From: Akkermansia muciniphila
GTDB taxonomy: Bacteria; Verrucomicrobiota; Verrucomicrobiia; Limisphaerales; F1-80-MAGS106
Assembly (NCBI GenBank): GCA_945865375.1
Contig: CAMBEJ010000023.1
Location: 1 to 45,184 of the forward strand
Reading direction: 5' to 3'
Length of the DNA stretch: 45,184 bases
Under the pieces are notes generated by a model. The model did not search any database. It was not told the DNA's origin and saw only the letters and a program-made list of their open reading frames with translations. Both the position numbers and the translations under genes were made by a program. This document shows positions 35,401-44,743 of the stretch, piece after piece. Each line of letters opens with the position of its first letter. The first letter of the stretch is position 1.

Positions 35401-35622
35401 GGGTGCAACTCACGGTTTCCGGGAGGTGTCGTTCGGAGGACAATACCTACCGCAGAATGGGAAGAGTTAACCACGGATAACACGGATAGCACGGATAAAG
35501 TACCCCTCTCAGCTCCCTTTCCTCATCCGTGTTATCGGTGTCATCCGTGGGTGCGCCAGTGTGGTTAAGCGGCGGGATACCCGCGTCAGGGGAGGCGACC
35601 TCGGATAACGTGAGTTGCACCC
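35401..35622. mobile_element. MITE-like palindromic element, copy 2 (222 bp), perfect ends and target duplication
   Basis: The terminal inverted repeats GGGTGCAACTCACG and CGTGAGTTGCACCC match perfectly over 14 bp. The 9 bases on either side are identical: GGTGGCCGA at 35392-35400 and again at 35623-35631. This is a target-site duplication and defines the element ends exactly. The interior folds back on itself (TTAACCACGGATAACACGGAT against ATCCGTGTTATCGGTGTCATCCGTGG...TGGTTAA). Relative to the copy at 5609-5821 it carries one extra 9-nt unit, CACGGATAG. It has no coding capacity, so it must be moved by a transposase in trans. Confidence 0.9.
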
Positions 35623-35727
35623 GGTGGCCGATCCGTCGGAGAATTCTTCTGTGCCTTCGGACCGTCAGGCTGTAGGGTGGATCACTCAGGCGAATAGATG
35701 CCGGCCTCCGGCTGTCAAAGGCTCAAT

Positions 35728-36690
35728 ATGAAACGATTTGTTTTGGTGCTGCTGTGTGGGCTTGGAATGTGCGGCGCGCACGCCCAGGTTCGGGTCGAGG
35801 TCTTGACGGATCAAGAAACATTCCTGCCCCACGAACGGATCAATCTCGCGGTGCGTATTACAAATTTTTCGGGTCAGGACCTGATGCTGGGAGAAGATGA
35901 TGAGTGGCTGACGTTCGGGGTGCAGGCACGAGACGGGTTTATCGTTCCGAAGATCGAGGAGGTTCCAGTCAAGCTGCCTTTCCTTGTGAAGACCTCGGAG
36001 GTGGGAACACGCCGGCTCAATCTGGCTCCGTATTATGATCTGAGCAAACCGGCCCGGTATAGGGTCGTGGCAAATGTTCGAATTCCAGGATGGAACCAGA
36101 GTTTCCAAAGCACACCTAAAGATTTCGACATCATGACGGGCACTGTCATTTGGGAAGAGGAATTTGGATTCCCTGGGAGCGGCAAGGATGGATCCGCTCC
36201 AGAAGTCCGAAAGTATGCCTTGATGCGATCCACTCAGGCGAAGGTTACCCGACTGTATTTCCGGCTCACCGACACTTCTGGCAGGCTTGTGTACCGGGTG
36301 TATCCGATCGGGAATCTCGTTTCCTTTGGGAACCCGGACCGGCAGATCGATTCCGAGAGCCGCCTGCATGTCCTGCATCAGTACGGGGCAAGGGTTTTCA
36401 ATTACTGCGTCTTGAGCCCCGATGGCGATTGGTTGAAAAGGGAGGATTATGAGATAACCGAATCCAGGCCCACATTGCGCGGTGTCGAGGGCGGCCTCGT
36501 GGAGGTGGTCGGCGGGCTGGCTCGTTTCGTTCCAAAAGAGGCTCCAGTGGCTCCGGTGATTTCTGCCCTCCCCCAGGAAAATGGGGTTCCTCCGCCGCCT
36601 GCGAAAGATCCCGGTGAGCGCGACCTCCGCAAGAAGGACTCAAAAACATCTAAGCCCGAGAAGTCCAAGAAGAAAACGAGGAACCCCTAG
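35728..36690 (+). CDS. Secreted protein of unknown function with Lys-rich tail
   Basis: This is a 320-residue protein. The ATG at 35728 begins a good signal peptide ([20 protein letters not shown]); the frame is open for ten codons further upstream, but those are not secretory. The mature N-terminus ([20 protein letters not shown]) resembles an immunoglobulin-like strand pattern seen in exported Verrucomicrobia proteins that begin with a statement of desired attributes of beta-sandwich domains. The last 45 residues are rich in Pro, Lys, Asp and Ser and look disordered. No enzymatic motif is seen. The gene stands alone between the MITE-like copy and a pseudopilin gene. Confidence 0.75.
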   Translation: MKRFVLVLLCGLGMCGAHAQVRVEVLTDQETFLPHERINLAVRITNFSGQDLMLGEDDEWLTFGVQARDGFIVPKIEEVPVKLPFLVKTSEVGTRRLNLAPYYDLSKPARYRVVANVRIPGWNQSFQSTPKDFDIMTGTVIWEEEFGFPGSGKDGSAPEVRKYALMRSTQAKVTRLYFRLTDTSGRLVYRVYPIGNLVSFGNPDRQIDSESRLHVLHQYGARVFNYCVLSPDGDWLKREDYEITESRPTLRGVEGGLVEVVGGLARFVPKEAPVAPVISALPQENGVPPPPAKDPGERDLRKKDSKTSKPEKSKKKTRNP

Positions 36691-36710
36691 GGGTTTGGCC
36701 GAGGTTCCTC
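36678..36710 (+). terminator. Possible terminator hairpin
   Basis: GAGGAACC at 36678-36685 pairs with GGTTCCTC at 36703-36710 (8 bp). The stem begins inside the last codons of the secreted-protein gene and includes its stop codon. A nested self-palindrome CCCCTAGGGG lies within. No U-tract follows, so intrinsic termination is uncertain. Confidence 0.35.
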
Positions 36711-36857
36711 TGTGACCGAACTAGGAGGGGATACGTCACTGGTCCTCCGCCTCGTTCAAGGCTGACTGAAGTCCTGTGGAGCCGTTCTCAATTTAATGTC
36801 CAAAATGAGGATGGATGGCGCTTGACACCGCCATCAGCAGGTTCAATTTTAAAAGAC

Positions 36858-37631
36858 ATGTCCCGATCGCCTTTTCCTATCCAAAACCGTTCCACCGCAT
36901 GTCCGCGACAGAGTCGTTTGGGACGTTGGTTGGGAGCCCCACGCGCCTTCACCCTCATAGAGTTGCTGGTTGTCATCGCGATCATTGCCATCCTGGTTAG
37001 CCTTCTGCTGCCTGTAATCAGCAAGGCCAAGGAAACGGCGCGGTCGGTTTCTTGCATGAGCAACCTTCATCAGATCGCCCTGGCTTCAGTGACGTATTCG
37101 ATGGATTCCAATGGCAATCTTCCCTCATTCCGAAACTGGCTTTATACAACCAAAGTAGGGGATCTGAGTACTGGGAAGCTCTACCCCTATCTGAATTCCA
37201 AGCCGGTTTACATGTGCCCAACGGACAAGGCTCAACTCACGGCAAAAAACCGTCCCAAGCCGTCCTCCGGAAGCTCTACGGTCAGCGGGTTTGCCGGTCG
37301 GAACGCGACCCGGGATTACAGTTACGCGATGAACTGCGGTATCTGCCACGCGACCGATCTTTCGGCTTTTGTCGAGCCCACAAAAACAGTCCTCTACATG
37401 GAAGGCAACATGGGTCCCACCGATTATTCGGGGCAGGTCGGTCCTGCGATGGTGTCGCAGACCTTGGCGTTCCGTCACAACAACCGCGGACACCTCGTGA
37501 TGGCGGACCTTCATGTGGCCAAGATGAATAAGAAGGAATTCGCGCAGGTGGAGCGGACCAAGCGCTTCTGGTTTCCCACAGATGACACCTCGGGTCCTGG
37601 TGGTCGAGGCATGTTCGGAAATTTACGGTAG
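36858..37631 (+). CDS. Orphan pseudopilin, divergent H-X9-D C-terminus
   Basis: This protein of about 257 residues starts at the ATG at 36858 (an in-frame ATG-type start at 36822 would add twelve residues). The prepilin cleavage and helix signature is [20 protein letters not shown], followed by [15 protein letters not shown] and [20 protein letters not shown]. Two cysteines in [12 protein letters not shown] form an incidental CxxCH that could be read as a haem site, but nothing else supports that. The C-terminus [15 protein letters not shown] keeps His and Asp at the H-x9-D spacing but has Leu where the family has Gly. There are no secretion-machinery neighbours. Confidence 0.85.
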   Translation: MSRSPFPIQNRSTACPRQSRLGRWLGAPRAFTLIELLVVIAIIAILVSLLLPVISKAKETARSVSCMSNLHQIALASVTYSMDSNGNLPSFRNWLYTTKVGDLSTGKLYPYLNSKPVYMCPTDKAQLTAKNRPKPSSGSSTVSGFAGRNATRDYSYAMNCGICHATDLSAFVEPTKTVLYMEGNMGPTDYSGQVGPAMVSQTLAFRHNNRGHLVMADLHVAKMNKKEFAQVERTKRFWFPTDDTSGPGGRGMFGNLR

Positions 37632-37757
37632 CCGCAGCCAGCAGGCGCGCGTTCTGGTGGCTGGCATTGGACTGCCTGAAGGGGATGTTTATCCCAGCCA
37701 AGCTGGTTGGCGTAGCGCGGAAGTTTCTGTGCGGTGCGGGTGTTTCAGACCGTTGGT

Positions 37758-38600
37758 TCAGTACCACTTCCGCAACGGCACATCAATGCCGAGGTCGGTT
37801 CCCACGAGATCCCTGAACTTCGAAAGATTGCTGCCGGAAGAGTGGTAGGGATAGACTCTGCCCGGACGGAACTCCCTCGCCGCGCTGGCTGCTTGGTCCA
37901 CGGTCATCGTGAAGGGTAGGTTCATGCAGATGAACGCCGCATCGCCCACCTTGAGAGCGCGCATCTCCGGGATGTCCTCGGTGTCCCCACTCACATAAAG
38001 ACGCTTCCCACCTACCGTCAGTACGTAGCCGTTACCCCGCCCCTTCGAGTGATAAGAGAGCCGGGCAGGGGTGGTGTTGTACATTGGGATCGACTCAATG
38101 CCGATGCCCTGTTTCTCCGTCGTGGCCCCGTTTGCCAGCACTTGCGTTCGAGCGCGCAACCCGCTTGAGAGCATCGTCAAGACGGCCTGCGGCGCGATGA
38201 TCTCCGCGTCCACGGCACCAATGGCGTTCAGTGTGGTTGAATCAAGGTGATCGCCGTGGATGTCCGTGATCAGCACGAGTGTCGGCTTTGGCAAGCCCGC
38301 AAAGCGCGAGGCTCCACCAACGGGGTCGCAGCAGATCACCGTGTCTTTCCAACTCATCACGAAGGTCGCGTGGTTGATCGGATGAATCACCACATCGCCC
38401 TCGGCCGTAGTCAAATGGTCTCCCGTCAGCGCGTCGGTGCTGGTCAGTTGCCTCACACGATAATAGCGCGACGGCACACGCCGCGAACTCGAGTCGGTGT
38501 AATCTAGAGCGGTGGCACTTCTCGGAAAGGTCGCGAGTGCAGCCCACTCGGAGAGGTTCGACGAAGCCTCGAGGCGCGAGTTGAAGTTCTTTGAAGCCAT
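37758..38600 (-). CDS. Metallo-beta-lactamase-fold hydrolase with disrupted N-terminus
   Basis: This 280-residue frame contains an MBL-fold hydrolase of the UPF0173/UlaG-like type: HPINHATFVMSW, the metal motif LVLITDIHGDHLD (D-x-H-x-D-H), LYVSGDTEDIPEM and VYPYHSSG. Ahead of it, residues 1-55 (LEASSNLSEWAALATF to RYYRVRQLT) match the small beta-sandwich often found at the ends of secreted Verrucomicrobia proteins. The same frame stays open upstream to an in-frame TGA at 38706-38708, beyond which an ATG lies at 38741. A signal-peptide-like segment (LLTCFACSGALAVQVIAEAQA) sits in another frame between them. The intact gene probably ran 37758-38741. Confidence 0.75.
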   Translation of the reverse strand: MASKNFNSRLEASSNLSEWAALATFPRSATALDYTDSSSRRVPSRYYRVRQLTSTDALTGDHLTTAEGDVVIHPINHATFVMSWKDTVICCDPVGGASRFAGLPKPTLVLITDIHGDHLDSTTLNAIGAVDAEIIAPQAVLTMLSSGLRARTQVLANGATTEKQGIGIESIPMYNTTPARLSYHSKGRGNGYVLTVGGKRLYVSGDTEDIPEMRALKVGDAAFICMNLPFTMTVDQAASAAREFRPGRVYPYHSSGSNLSKFRDLVGTDLGIDVPLRKWY

Positions 38601-38741
38601 GAACTTCAGTGCGATATCCCCCGCGACGGGCTTGATCTCGATGAAGCTTGGCCTGCGCTTCGGCGATGACTTGAACCGCCAGCGCGCCGCTGCATGCGAA
38701 GCAGGTCAACAATTGGAAAAGAAGGGTGGTTGGATTTTCAT

Positions 38742-39138
38742 AAACTTTATTCCGGAATCGGACTCGATCGCGGAGACGAGGGACTATTCCGAGTTAAACT
38801 CGTTGCATCCCCTGCGTCAACTCGGCCGTCTGAAAACTTAACCGAAAAGATTTGAAATTTGAACCACCGACTCGGACATGGGTATTGACCACGGAAAAAC
38901 TACCGAAATGGAACCGATGGGGGGGCAATCCAACGAATGGAAAGCGGAATTATTCGGTCCCTTTTCGGTGTTGTTTCCGTGGTTCACATTCTGAGAGATA
39001 GATCATCGAGATTCGATGAGTAAGAATCTAGCAGCCCTCATTCAGATGAGAATCGGTGGCAACTCAAGATCCGTTGTTGACGCCGCCGAGCGAAGAGGCT
39101 ATGCGATTGAGAGTCAAGCCCCAAAGAATCAAGAATTT
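38742..39138. repeat. Gene-free gap with an inverted repeat at 38887-38985
   Basis: GACCACGGAAAAACTACCGA and onward at 38887-38917 is the approximate reverse complement of TCGGTCCCTTTTCGGTGTTG and onward at 38954-38985, with a spacer of about 36 bp. The arms resemble the pyrimidine-rich stretches near positions 70-105 and 173-212. The gap otherwise separates the divergent MBL-fold and pseudopilin genes, so it must include their promoters; none can be pinpointed. Confidence 0.5.
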
Positions 39139-39927
39139 ATGAAAAGCCATCACCGATGCTCTCAACGAGCGTTTACGCTCATCGAACTCTTGGTCGTGAT
39201 CGCTATCATCGCGATTCTCGCCGGCATGTTGTTGCCCGCCTTGTCGAAGGCCAAATCGCAAGCCCACAAGACTCTCTGCGCCAGCAACAACAAACAGTGG
39301 GGGATCGCCCTGGCCATGTATGCGGCTGACTTCGACGACAGCTTCCCTGATAACAGCGACGGAGCGGATCTGAGTTGGATGGGGCTCAAGATGATCGCGT
39401 TCTGGGAGAATTACCTGATCCGCTCCGAACGTCCCAACAGCGCTAAGGACAAGAAAGCCAAGAACCATGTGATCTTCTGCCCCACCGATGAGTGGCATCG
39501 GCAGGCCGACACTTGGCGCTTTGGCCAGACTGGGGCGGAAAAATCCCCGATCCTGACGGGTTATTTTTATCTTCCCGGCAGAGTCGCTGGCGGGTGGCCT
39601 TACGATTCCGAAAAGCTGAAAGAATGGCATTTCCGTAAGAAAATGGGTGGCATCTACAGCGGAGCACCGGTTTTGATCGATAGGATGCAGGGCGTCGGAC
39701 CACGGACGACCAACATGTACGACGCGCGTCTCGCGTGGACAGTCAGCGACGGCGGCAAAAATTGGAGATCAGCCAATCACTGGGCTGGCCCCCGCAATGC
39801 CCCAACTGGAGGCAATTTCCTGTTTGAAGACGGACATGTTGAGTGGCGCAAGGGCAGCACCGTAGGTCTGGGTTCGGGGGCTGGCACCTGGCAATGCTTT
39901 TACTCTATCAATATCCCTGGGCAGTAA
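39139..39927 (+). CDS. Orphan pseudopilin, third copy
   Basis: This protein of about 262 residues is read from the ATG at 39139, which gives a normal short leader ([10 protein letters not shown]) before [20 protein letters not shown]; a longer in-frame reading starts at 39016. After the helix comes [20 protein letters not shown] and [17 protein letters not shown], as in other H-X9-DG pseudopilins. The C-terminal block is [24 protein letters not shown], where the DGH is kept but the spacing from the preceding His is longer than nine. It is the closest of the three to a canonical leader. Function and partner machinery are unknown. Confidence 0.88.
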   Translation: MKSHHRCSQRAFTLIELLVVIAIIAILAGMLLPALSKAKSQAHKTLCASNNKQWGIALAMYAADFDDSFPDNSDGADLSWMGLKMIAFWENYLIRSERPNSAKDKKAKNHVIFCPTDEWHRQADTWRFGQTGAEKSPILTGYFYLPGRVAGGWPYDSEKLKEWHFRKKMGGIYSGAPVLIDRMQGVGPRTTNMYDARLAWTVSDGGKNWRSANHWAGPRNAPTGGNFLFEDGHVEWRKGSTVGLGSGAGTWQCFYSINIPGQ

Positions 39928-40123
39928 AGTCAGCAGGTTCCTGGTTTCTCCGAGCAAGCCGTGGGAGGCCTTGACGGTCGGGTCAAAGTCGGGATTAGTT
40001 TTTTGCGCGAACCTCAAGGTCAGCTGTTAATCCGATCGTCTCGCCCCCGCTGTCAAGTCGCCCTCTTCAACTGTTTGTCAAGCGGCTTGCCGATCGAATC
40101 TCAGCAGGGCATCATCTTCAGTC

Positions 40124-43100
40124 ATGCCGCGCCGATCCTCTCTGCACGCCGCCAGCAGCCTGCTCGACTGGCGGGGTTGGTTCTGGATTTGTCTGAGTGC
40201 CGCCTTGCACTGGGGTGGCGCGTCTGCGGCTGCCCGGGTGGATTTCAATCGCGACATCCGGCCGGTGATGGCGGACACATGCTTCCGGTGCCACGGTCCC
40301 GATGCGAAGACTCGCAAGGGTGGTTTGCGGCTCGATGTCCGGGCAGAGGCGTTGAAGCCTGCTAAGTCAGGTGCCGTCCCCATCGTTCCTGGCGAGCCGG
40401 AGCGGAGCGAAGTCATCCGGCGCCTTTTCACAACGGACGCGGAGGAAGTGATGCCGCCCGGGGAAATCCACAAAGAGCTGACGCTGCTTCAGAAGGAGTT
40501 GTTCCAGCGGTGGATCGCCGAGGGCGCTGAGTTTCGCGAGCACTGGGCTTTCATCGCGCCCACGCGGCCCGCGTTGCCGGAGGTGAAACAATCCGGATGG
40601 GTGAAAACAGCGGTGGATCGTTTCATTCTTGCCCGGCTTGAGGAGAAGCGGATGAAACCGGCGCGGGCTGCCGACCAGGCGACACTCCTCCGGCGTGCGT
40701 CGCTTGATGTCACGGGCATTCCCCCAACGCCAGCAGAGGTTCGCACATTTTCCGCCGACAAATCGCCGCGAGCCTACGAGAAACTGGTCGATCGATTGCT
40801 CTCCTCACCGCGCTACGGCGAACGCATGGCGCAGGACTGGTTGGATGCCGCGCGGTTTGCGGACAGCAACGGCTATCAGGTCGATCGGGATCGCGAGCTT
40901 TGGGCATGGCGCGAGTGGGTCATCCAGGCGTTCAACCACAATGTGTCGTTCGATCGGTTTACGCTGGAACAGCTTGCCGGCGATCTCCTGCCGAATCCCA
41001 CGATGGACCAGAGGATTGCCACGGGTTTTCATCGCAACCACATGGTCAACGAGGAAGGCGGCATCATCCCGGAAGAGTTCCTGGCGGAGTATTGTGCCGA
41101 TCGCGTGGAAACCACAGCGACCGTCTGGCTGGGCCTGACGATGAACTGCGCCCGCTGTCACGATCACAAGTATGATCCGCTCACACAAAAGGACTTTTAC
41201 AGTTTGCTCGCGTTCTTCCACAATGTGCCGGAGAACGGGGTGGGTGATTATTCCTTGAGCATCCGCCGTAACACACCGCCATTTCTGAAACTCCCTGCAC
41301 CGGAGGCCGAGGCGAAGCTGGCCGCATTGAACCGCGAACTGGAGGAGGTTCAGGCGCGGCAGGCCGCCGTGGCCGCTCACGCTTTGGCCTCCGCGACGGA
41401 GTGGGCTGGCCGAGCGGTATCGGCTCAACTAAAATGGACGGATGTCGAAGCGTCGACTCCGGTGGCTGGCGAAGGCCCCTCTCAACTTTATCCGGCGGGC
41501 AACTGGTTGCCCATGCCAGCGCGCACCCACGACAAGCAACCGATAGCATTCAGCGCGCGCGTGGCCTTGAAGCGAGTCACGGCAGTGCGGATCGAACTGG
41601 CCCCGATGCCAGAGGGTGGCTCGAACACCGCCGTGAAAGTGGCGGTGTCAGAACTGCGTCTCAGCCGCGTCGAGACATCCAAATCGGAGTCGTCCCCTCT
41701 GAAGCTTATCCCCGTTTCGCTCGATCGTGCCGAGTCCGCCGTGGAGACTGCCAAGGCAGTGGACCGAAAGCCGGACACCGCTTGGACGGTGACCCTGGGC
41801 AAGGACGGTGTTGTGGCGGGAGTTTATGAGCTGGCCGAGAGCGCTCAAGGGACTCCCCTAGTCACGTTCAAACTGGAACTCGACCTGGACCTGGCGCTTG
41901 GCGAGAGGCTCCCGGCCTGGCAACTACGATTACGGGCCACCGATATGGACCCTGAACTGCTGTTGCCAAACGAGCTTTTAGGAGTGGTTCAAAAACCTGT
42001 TGGCGAGCGGACAATCGATGAGCAGGGGAGGGTGGATAAGTTTCGGCTTGCTCATGCGCCAGAGCATGTGGCCATCAGCCAGCGCGCTGCAGACTTGAGG
42101 AAGCAGGCTGAGGAGACCGATCTGTCAATTCCCATCACACTGGTCATGTCCGAGCTGGCCGAACCACGTCCCACCCACGTGCTGATGCGGGGCGCTTACG
42201 ACAAGCGAGGGGAACAGGTCACCTCGGCACCCCCGTCGCACCTGCCCGCCTTGTCGTCCGATTGGCCGAAGAACCGACTGGGCCTTGCCCGATGGATTCT
42301 CGATCCCGCCAATCCGCTCACCGCCCGCGTCACTGTCAACCGGCTCTGGCAGGCGGTGTTTGGCATAGGATTGGTGAGAACCAGCGAGGATTTTGGAGTG
42401 CAGGGCGAACCGCCGAGCCATCCAGAACTGCTCGACTGGCTGGCTACCGAATTCATCCGGACTGGATGGGATGCGAAGCGGATGATGAAGCTTTTCTTGA
42501 TGAGCGCGACCTACCGCCAAGAGTCCCGAACCACGGTGTCGATGCGGATGCTGGATCCGGACAATCGCCTTTTGGCCCGAGGCCCGCGCTACCGTTTGTC
42601 TGCGGAGACCATTCGCGATCAAGCCTTGGCTGTGAGCGGCCTGCTCACGGAGAGGCTGGGTGGGGCTTCCGTAAAACCTTATCATCCGCCAGGACTCTAT
42701 GAGCAAGTGGTGGCTGGATCCTCGGCAAGCACCTATGTGCAAGGCAAGGGCGCAGAGCTCTACCGGCGGAGCCTGTACACTTACTGGAAGCGCTCGGTGC
42801 CCAACCCGGCAATGCTCACTTTTGACGCTCCGTTTCGCGAGACCTGCGTTGTGCGGCGCTCGCGGACCAGCACGCCGCTCCAAGCCCTTAACCTCATGAA
42901 CGACCCGACCTACGTCGAGGCCGCGCGCTCCCTCGCACAACGAATGATGCGCGAAGGCGGGGCCACTCCCCAATCCCGCATTAGGCATGGCTTTCATCTG
43001 GCCGTTTCTCGTCCCCCAACCTCCGAGGAACTCAATGTGCTGGTTGCGGGCTTCCATCGGTGTGAAGCCGGATTTCGTGCTGATCCTGTGAGCGCCGTGA

Positions 43101-43219
43101 GTTTGATCGCGGTGGGGGAAACGAAAGCCGACGTGACTTGGGATCCGGTGAAACTGGCGGCTTATGCAACCGTCGCGAGCACCTTGCTGAACCTCGACGA
43201 GATCATCACGAAGGAATGA
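40124..43219 (+). CDS. PSCyt1-DUF1549-DUF1553 protein with extra central domain
   Basis: This 1,031-residue exported protein is the second of its kind in the window and about 190 residues longer than the 843-residue one. PSCyt1 is near residues 40-110 (DTCFRCHGPDAKTRKGG, CxxCH). DUF1549 spans about 150-370 (YGERMAQDWLDAARFADSNG, MNCARCHDHKYDPL). Residues about 400-640 carry an inserted beta-rich segment (for example TAVRIELAPMPEGGSNTAV and DTAWTVTLGKDG) that resembles a discoidin/galactose-binding fold. DUF1553 occupies about 720-1000 (VNRLWQAVFGIGLVRTSED, SRTSTPLQALNLMND). The DUF1501 gene follows after 4 nt. The insertion suggests carbohydrate binding, which is an inference. Confidence 0.9.
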   Translation: MPRRSSLHAASSLLDWRGWFWICLSAALHWGGASAAARVDFNRDIRPVMADTCFRCHGPDAKTRKGGLRLDVRAEALKPAKSGAVPIVPGEPERSEVIRRLFTTDAEEVMPPGEIHKELTLLQKELFQRWIAEGAEFREHWAFIAPTRPALPEVKQSGWVKTAVDRFILARLEEKRMKPARAADQATLLRRASLDVTGIPPTPAEVRTFSADKSPRAYEKLVDRLLSSPRYGERMAQDWLDAARFADSNGYQVDRDRELWAWREWVIQAFNHNVSFDRFTLEQLAGDLLPNPTMDQRIATGFHRNHMVNEEGGIIPEEFLAEYCADRVETTATVWLGLTMNCARCHDHKYDPLTQKDFYSLLAFFHNVPENGVGDYSLSIRRNTPPFLKLPAPEAEAKLAALNRELEEVQARQAAVAAHALASATEWAGRAVSAQLKWTDVEASTPVAGEGPSQLYPAGNWLPMPARTHDKQPIAFSARVALKRVTAVRIELAPMPEGGSNTAVKVAVSELRLSRVETSKSESSPLKLIPVSLDRAESAVETAKAVDRKPDTAWTVTLGKDGVVAGVYELAESAQGTPLVTFKLELDLDLALGERLPAWQLRLRATDMDPELLLPNELLGVVQKPVGERTIDEQGRVDKFRLAHAPEHVAISQRAADLRKQAEETDLSIPITLVMSELAEPRPTHVLMRGAYDKRGEQVTSAPPSHLPALSSDWPKNRLGLARWILDPANPLTARVTVNRLWQAVFGIGLVRTSEDFGVQGEPPSHPELLDWLATEFIRTGWDAKRMMKLFLMSATYRQESRTTVSMRMLDPDNRLLARGPRYRLSAETIRDQALAVSGLLTERLGGASVKPYHPPGLYEQVVAGSSASTYVQGKGAELYRRSLYTYWKRSVPNPAMLTFDAPFRETCVVRRSRTSTPLQALNLMNDPTYVEAARSLAQRMMREGGATPQSRIRHGFHLAVSRPPTSEELNVLVAGFHRCEAGFRADPVSAVSLIAVGETKADVTWDPVKLAAYATVASTLLNLDEIITKE

Positions 43220-43223
43220 CCTA

Positions 43224-44672
43224 ATGAAGTTCTCGGAATTCGATCCATTGCAGGGGACGCGACGGCACTTTTTTGGCCGCGCTGCGACGGGGCTTGGCTC
43301 GGCCGTGTTGGCGTCGCTTTTGAACCCTGTGCTCCACGCGTTGGCGGAAGGGCAGTCGGACGCGTCGCTGCCTCATTTTCGACCAAGAGCCCGGCGCGTG
43401 ATCTGGCTTACACAGGCGGGTGCGCCTTCGCAGCTCGATCTATTCGACCACAAGCCGGGGCTGAGCAAGCGGTTTAAGGAGCCGTTGCCGGAGTCGATTC
43501 GCGGTGGCCAACGGCTGACGGGCATGACAGCGAACCAAAAGACCCTTCCTGTGGCACCCTCCACCTTCGCATTCAAGCAGCGAGGCAAGAGCGGCCTTTG
43601 GCTGAGTGAGATCCTGCCGCACACCGCCCAGGTGGCCGATGAGCTTTGTGTGATCCGTTCGTTGCACACCGAGGCGATCAACCATGACCCGGCGATGACC
43701 TTCCTGCAAACGGGCCACCAGAACGCGGGCCGTCCAGCGCTCGGCGCATGGGTTTCCTACGGCCTCGGCACCGTCAACCAGAACCTGCCGACGTTTGTGG
43801 TGATGATATCCAGGCCCAGCGGCCCGACGAATGCTCAACCTCTGCACGAACGCATGTGGGGCTCCGGCTTTCTGCCTTCCGTCCATCAAGGCGTGCGATT
43901 CAGCCCGGGCAGGGACCCCGTGCTGTTTCTGTCGAATCCACCGGGCTTGAGCGTTGGGCATCGGCGAGGGATGCTGGACGACCTCGCGCGGTTGAATCAG
44001 ATGAAGTTCGACGACTATCAGGATCCCGAAACCCAAACACGCATCGCCCAATACGAGCTGGCGTTTCGCATGCAGACCTCCATTCCGGATCTCGCCGACC
44101 TTTCCAGGGAGCCGGCATCGACTTTTGAGCGCTACGGGCCGGAATCCAAGAAACCGGGGACTTACGCTGCCAACTGCATCCTGGCGAGGCGGCTCGCCGA
44201 GCGGGGCGTGCGGTTCATCCAGCTTTATCACCGGGGTTGGGATCAGCACGACAAACTTCCCGAAGGCATACGCCATCAGTGTTACGACACGGATCAACCC
44301 TCGGCGGCATTGTTGCAGGACCTCAAACAGCGCGGACTGCTCGACGACACGCTTGTCATTTGGGGTGGTGAATTTGGACGCACCGTTTTCAGCCAGGGCG
44401 AGCTCACGGAGAAGACATTTGGCCGCGACCATCATCCGCGTTGCTACTCGGTCTGGTTGGCTGGGGGCGGCATCAAGCCGGGGATGAGCTTTGGGGAAAC
44501 CGATGATTACTCCTACAACATTGCGCGGGATCCCGTTCATATCCACGACCTGAACGCCACCATTCTGCACTGTTTAGGGATTCAGCACGAACGCCTTACC
44601 TTCCGTCATCAGGGCCGCGATTTCCGTCTGACGGACGTTCACGGGGAGGTCGTCAAGCCCGTGCTCGCCTGA
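43224..44672 (+). CDS. DUF1501 protein, Tat-exported (second copy)
   Basis: This 482-residue partner of the preceding gene has a twin-arginine leader (TRRHFFGRAATGLGSAVL). The domain blocks are RRVIWLTQAGAPSQLDLFD, RSLHTEAINHDPAMTF, GRPALGAWVSYGLG, RGVRFIQLYHRGWDQHD, DTLVIWGGEFGRTVF, GRDHHPRCYSVWLAGGG and HDLNATILHCLGIQHERLTF. It is collinear with the copy at 15,812-17,302 throughout but clearly diverged, so the two pairs look like old paralogues or separate acquisitions and not a recent duplication. Confidence 0.92.
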   Translation: MKFSEFDPLQGTRRHFFGRAATGLGSAVLASLLNPVLHALAEGQSDASLPHFRPRARRVIWLTQAGAPSQLDLFDHKPGLSKRFKEPLPESIRGGQRLTGMTANQKTLPVAPSTFAFKQRGKSGLWLSEILPHTAQVADELCVIRSLHTEAINHDPAMTFLQTGHQNAGRPALGAWVSYGLGTVNQNLPTFVVMISRPSGPTNAQPLHERMWGSGFLPSVHQGVRFSPGRDPVLFLSNPPGLSVGHRRGMLDDLARLNQMKFDDYQDPETQTRIAQYELAFRMQTSIPDLADLSREPASTFERYGPESKKPGTYAANCILARRLAERGVRFIQLYHRGWDQHDKLPEGIRHQCYDTDQPSAALLQDLKQRGLLDDTLVIWGGEFGRTVFSQGELTEKTFGRDHHPRCYSVWLAGGGIKPGMSFGETDDYSYNIARDPVHIHDLNATILHCLGIQHERLTFRHQGRDFRLTDVHGEVVKPVLA

Positions 44673-44743
44673 TGGTTCGGTGCCTTCAGGTGCGCCACTC
44701 AACTCCTTTGAACGCTCCCGGTCAATCCCTGAACCTAAATCCG

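Noticed and set aside
37318..37360. CxxCH (CGICH) in the second pseudopilin as a haem-binding site
   Set aside because: It is a lone motif in a pseudopilin with no cytochrome context and is absent from the other two; most likely chance.
15812..44672. The two DUF1549/1553-DUF1501 pairs as a recent segmental duplication
   Set aside because: The proteins are collinear but differ at many positions and one is 190 residues longer; the sequences are too diverged for a recent event.
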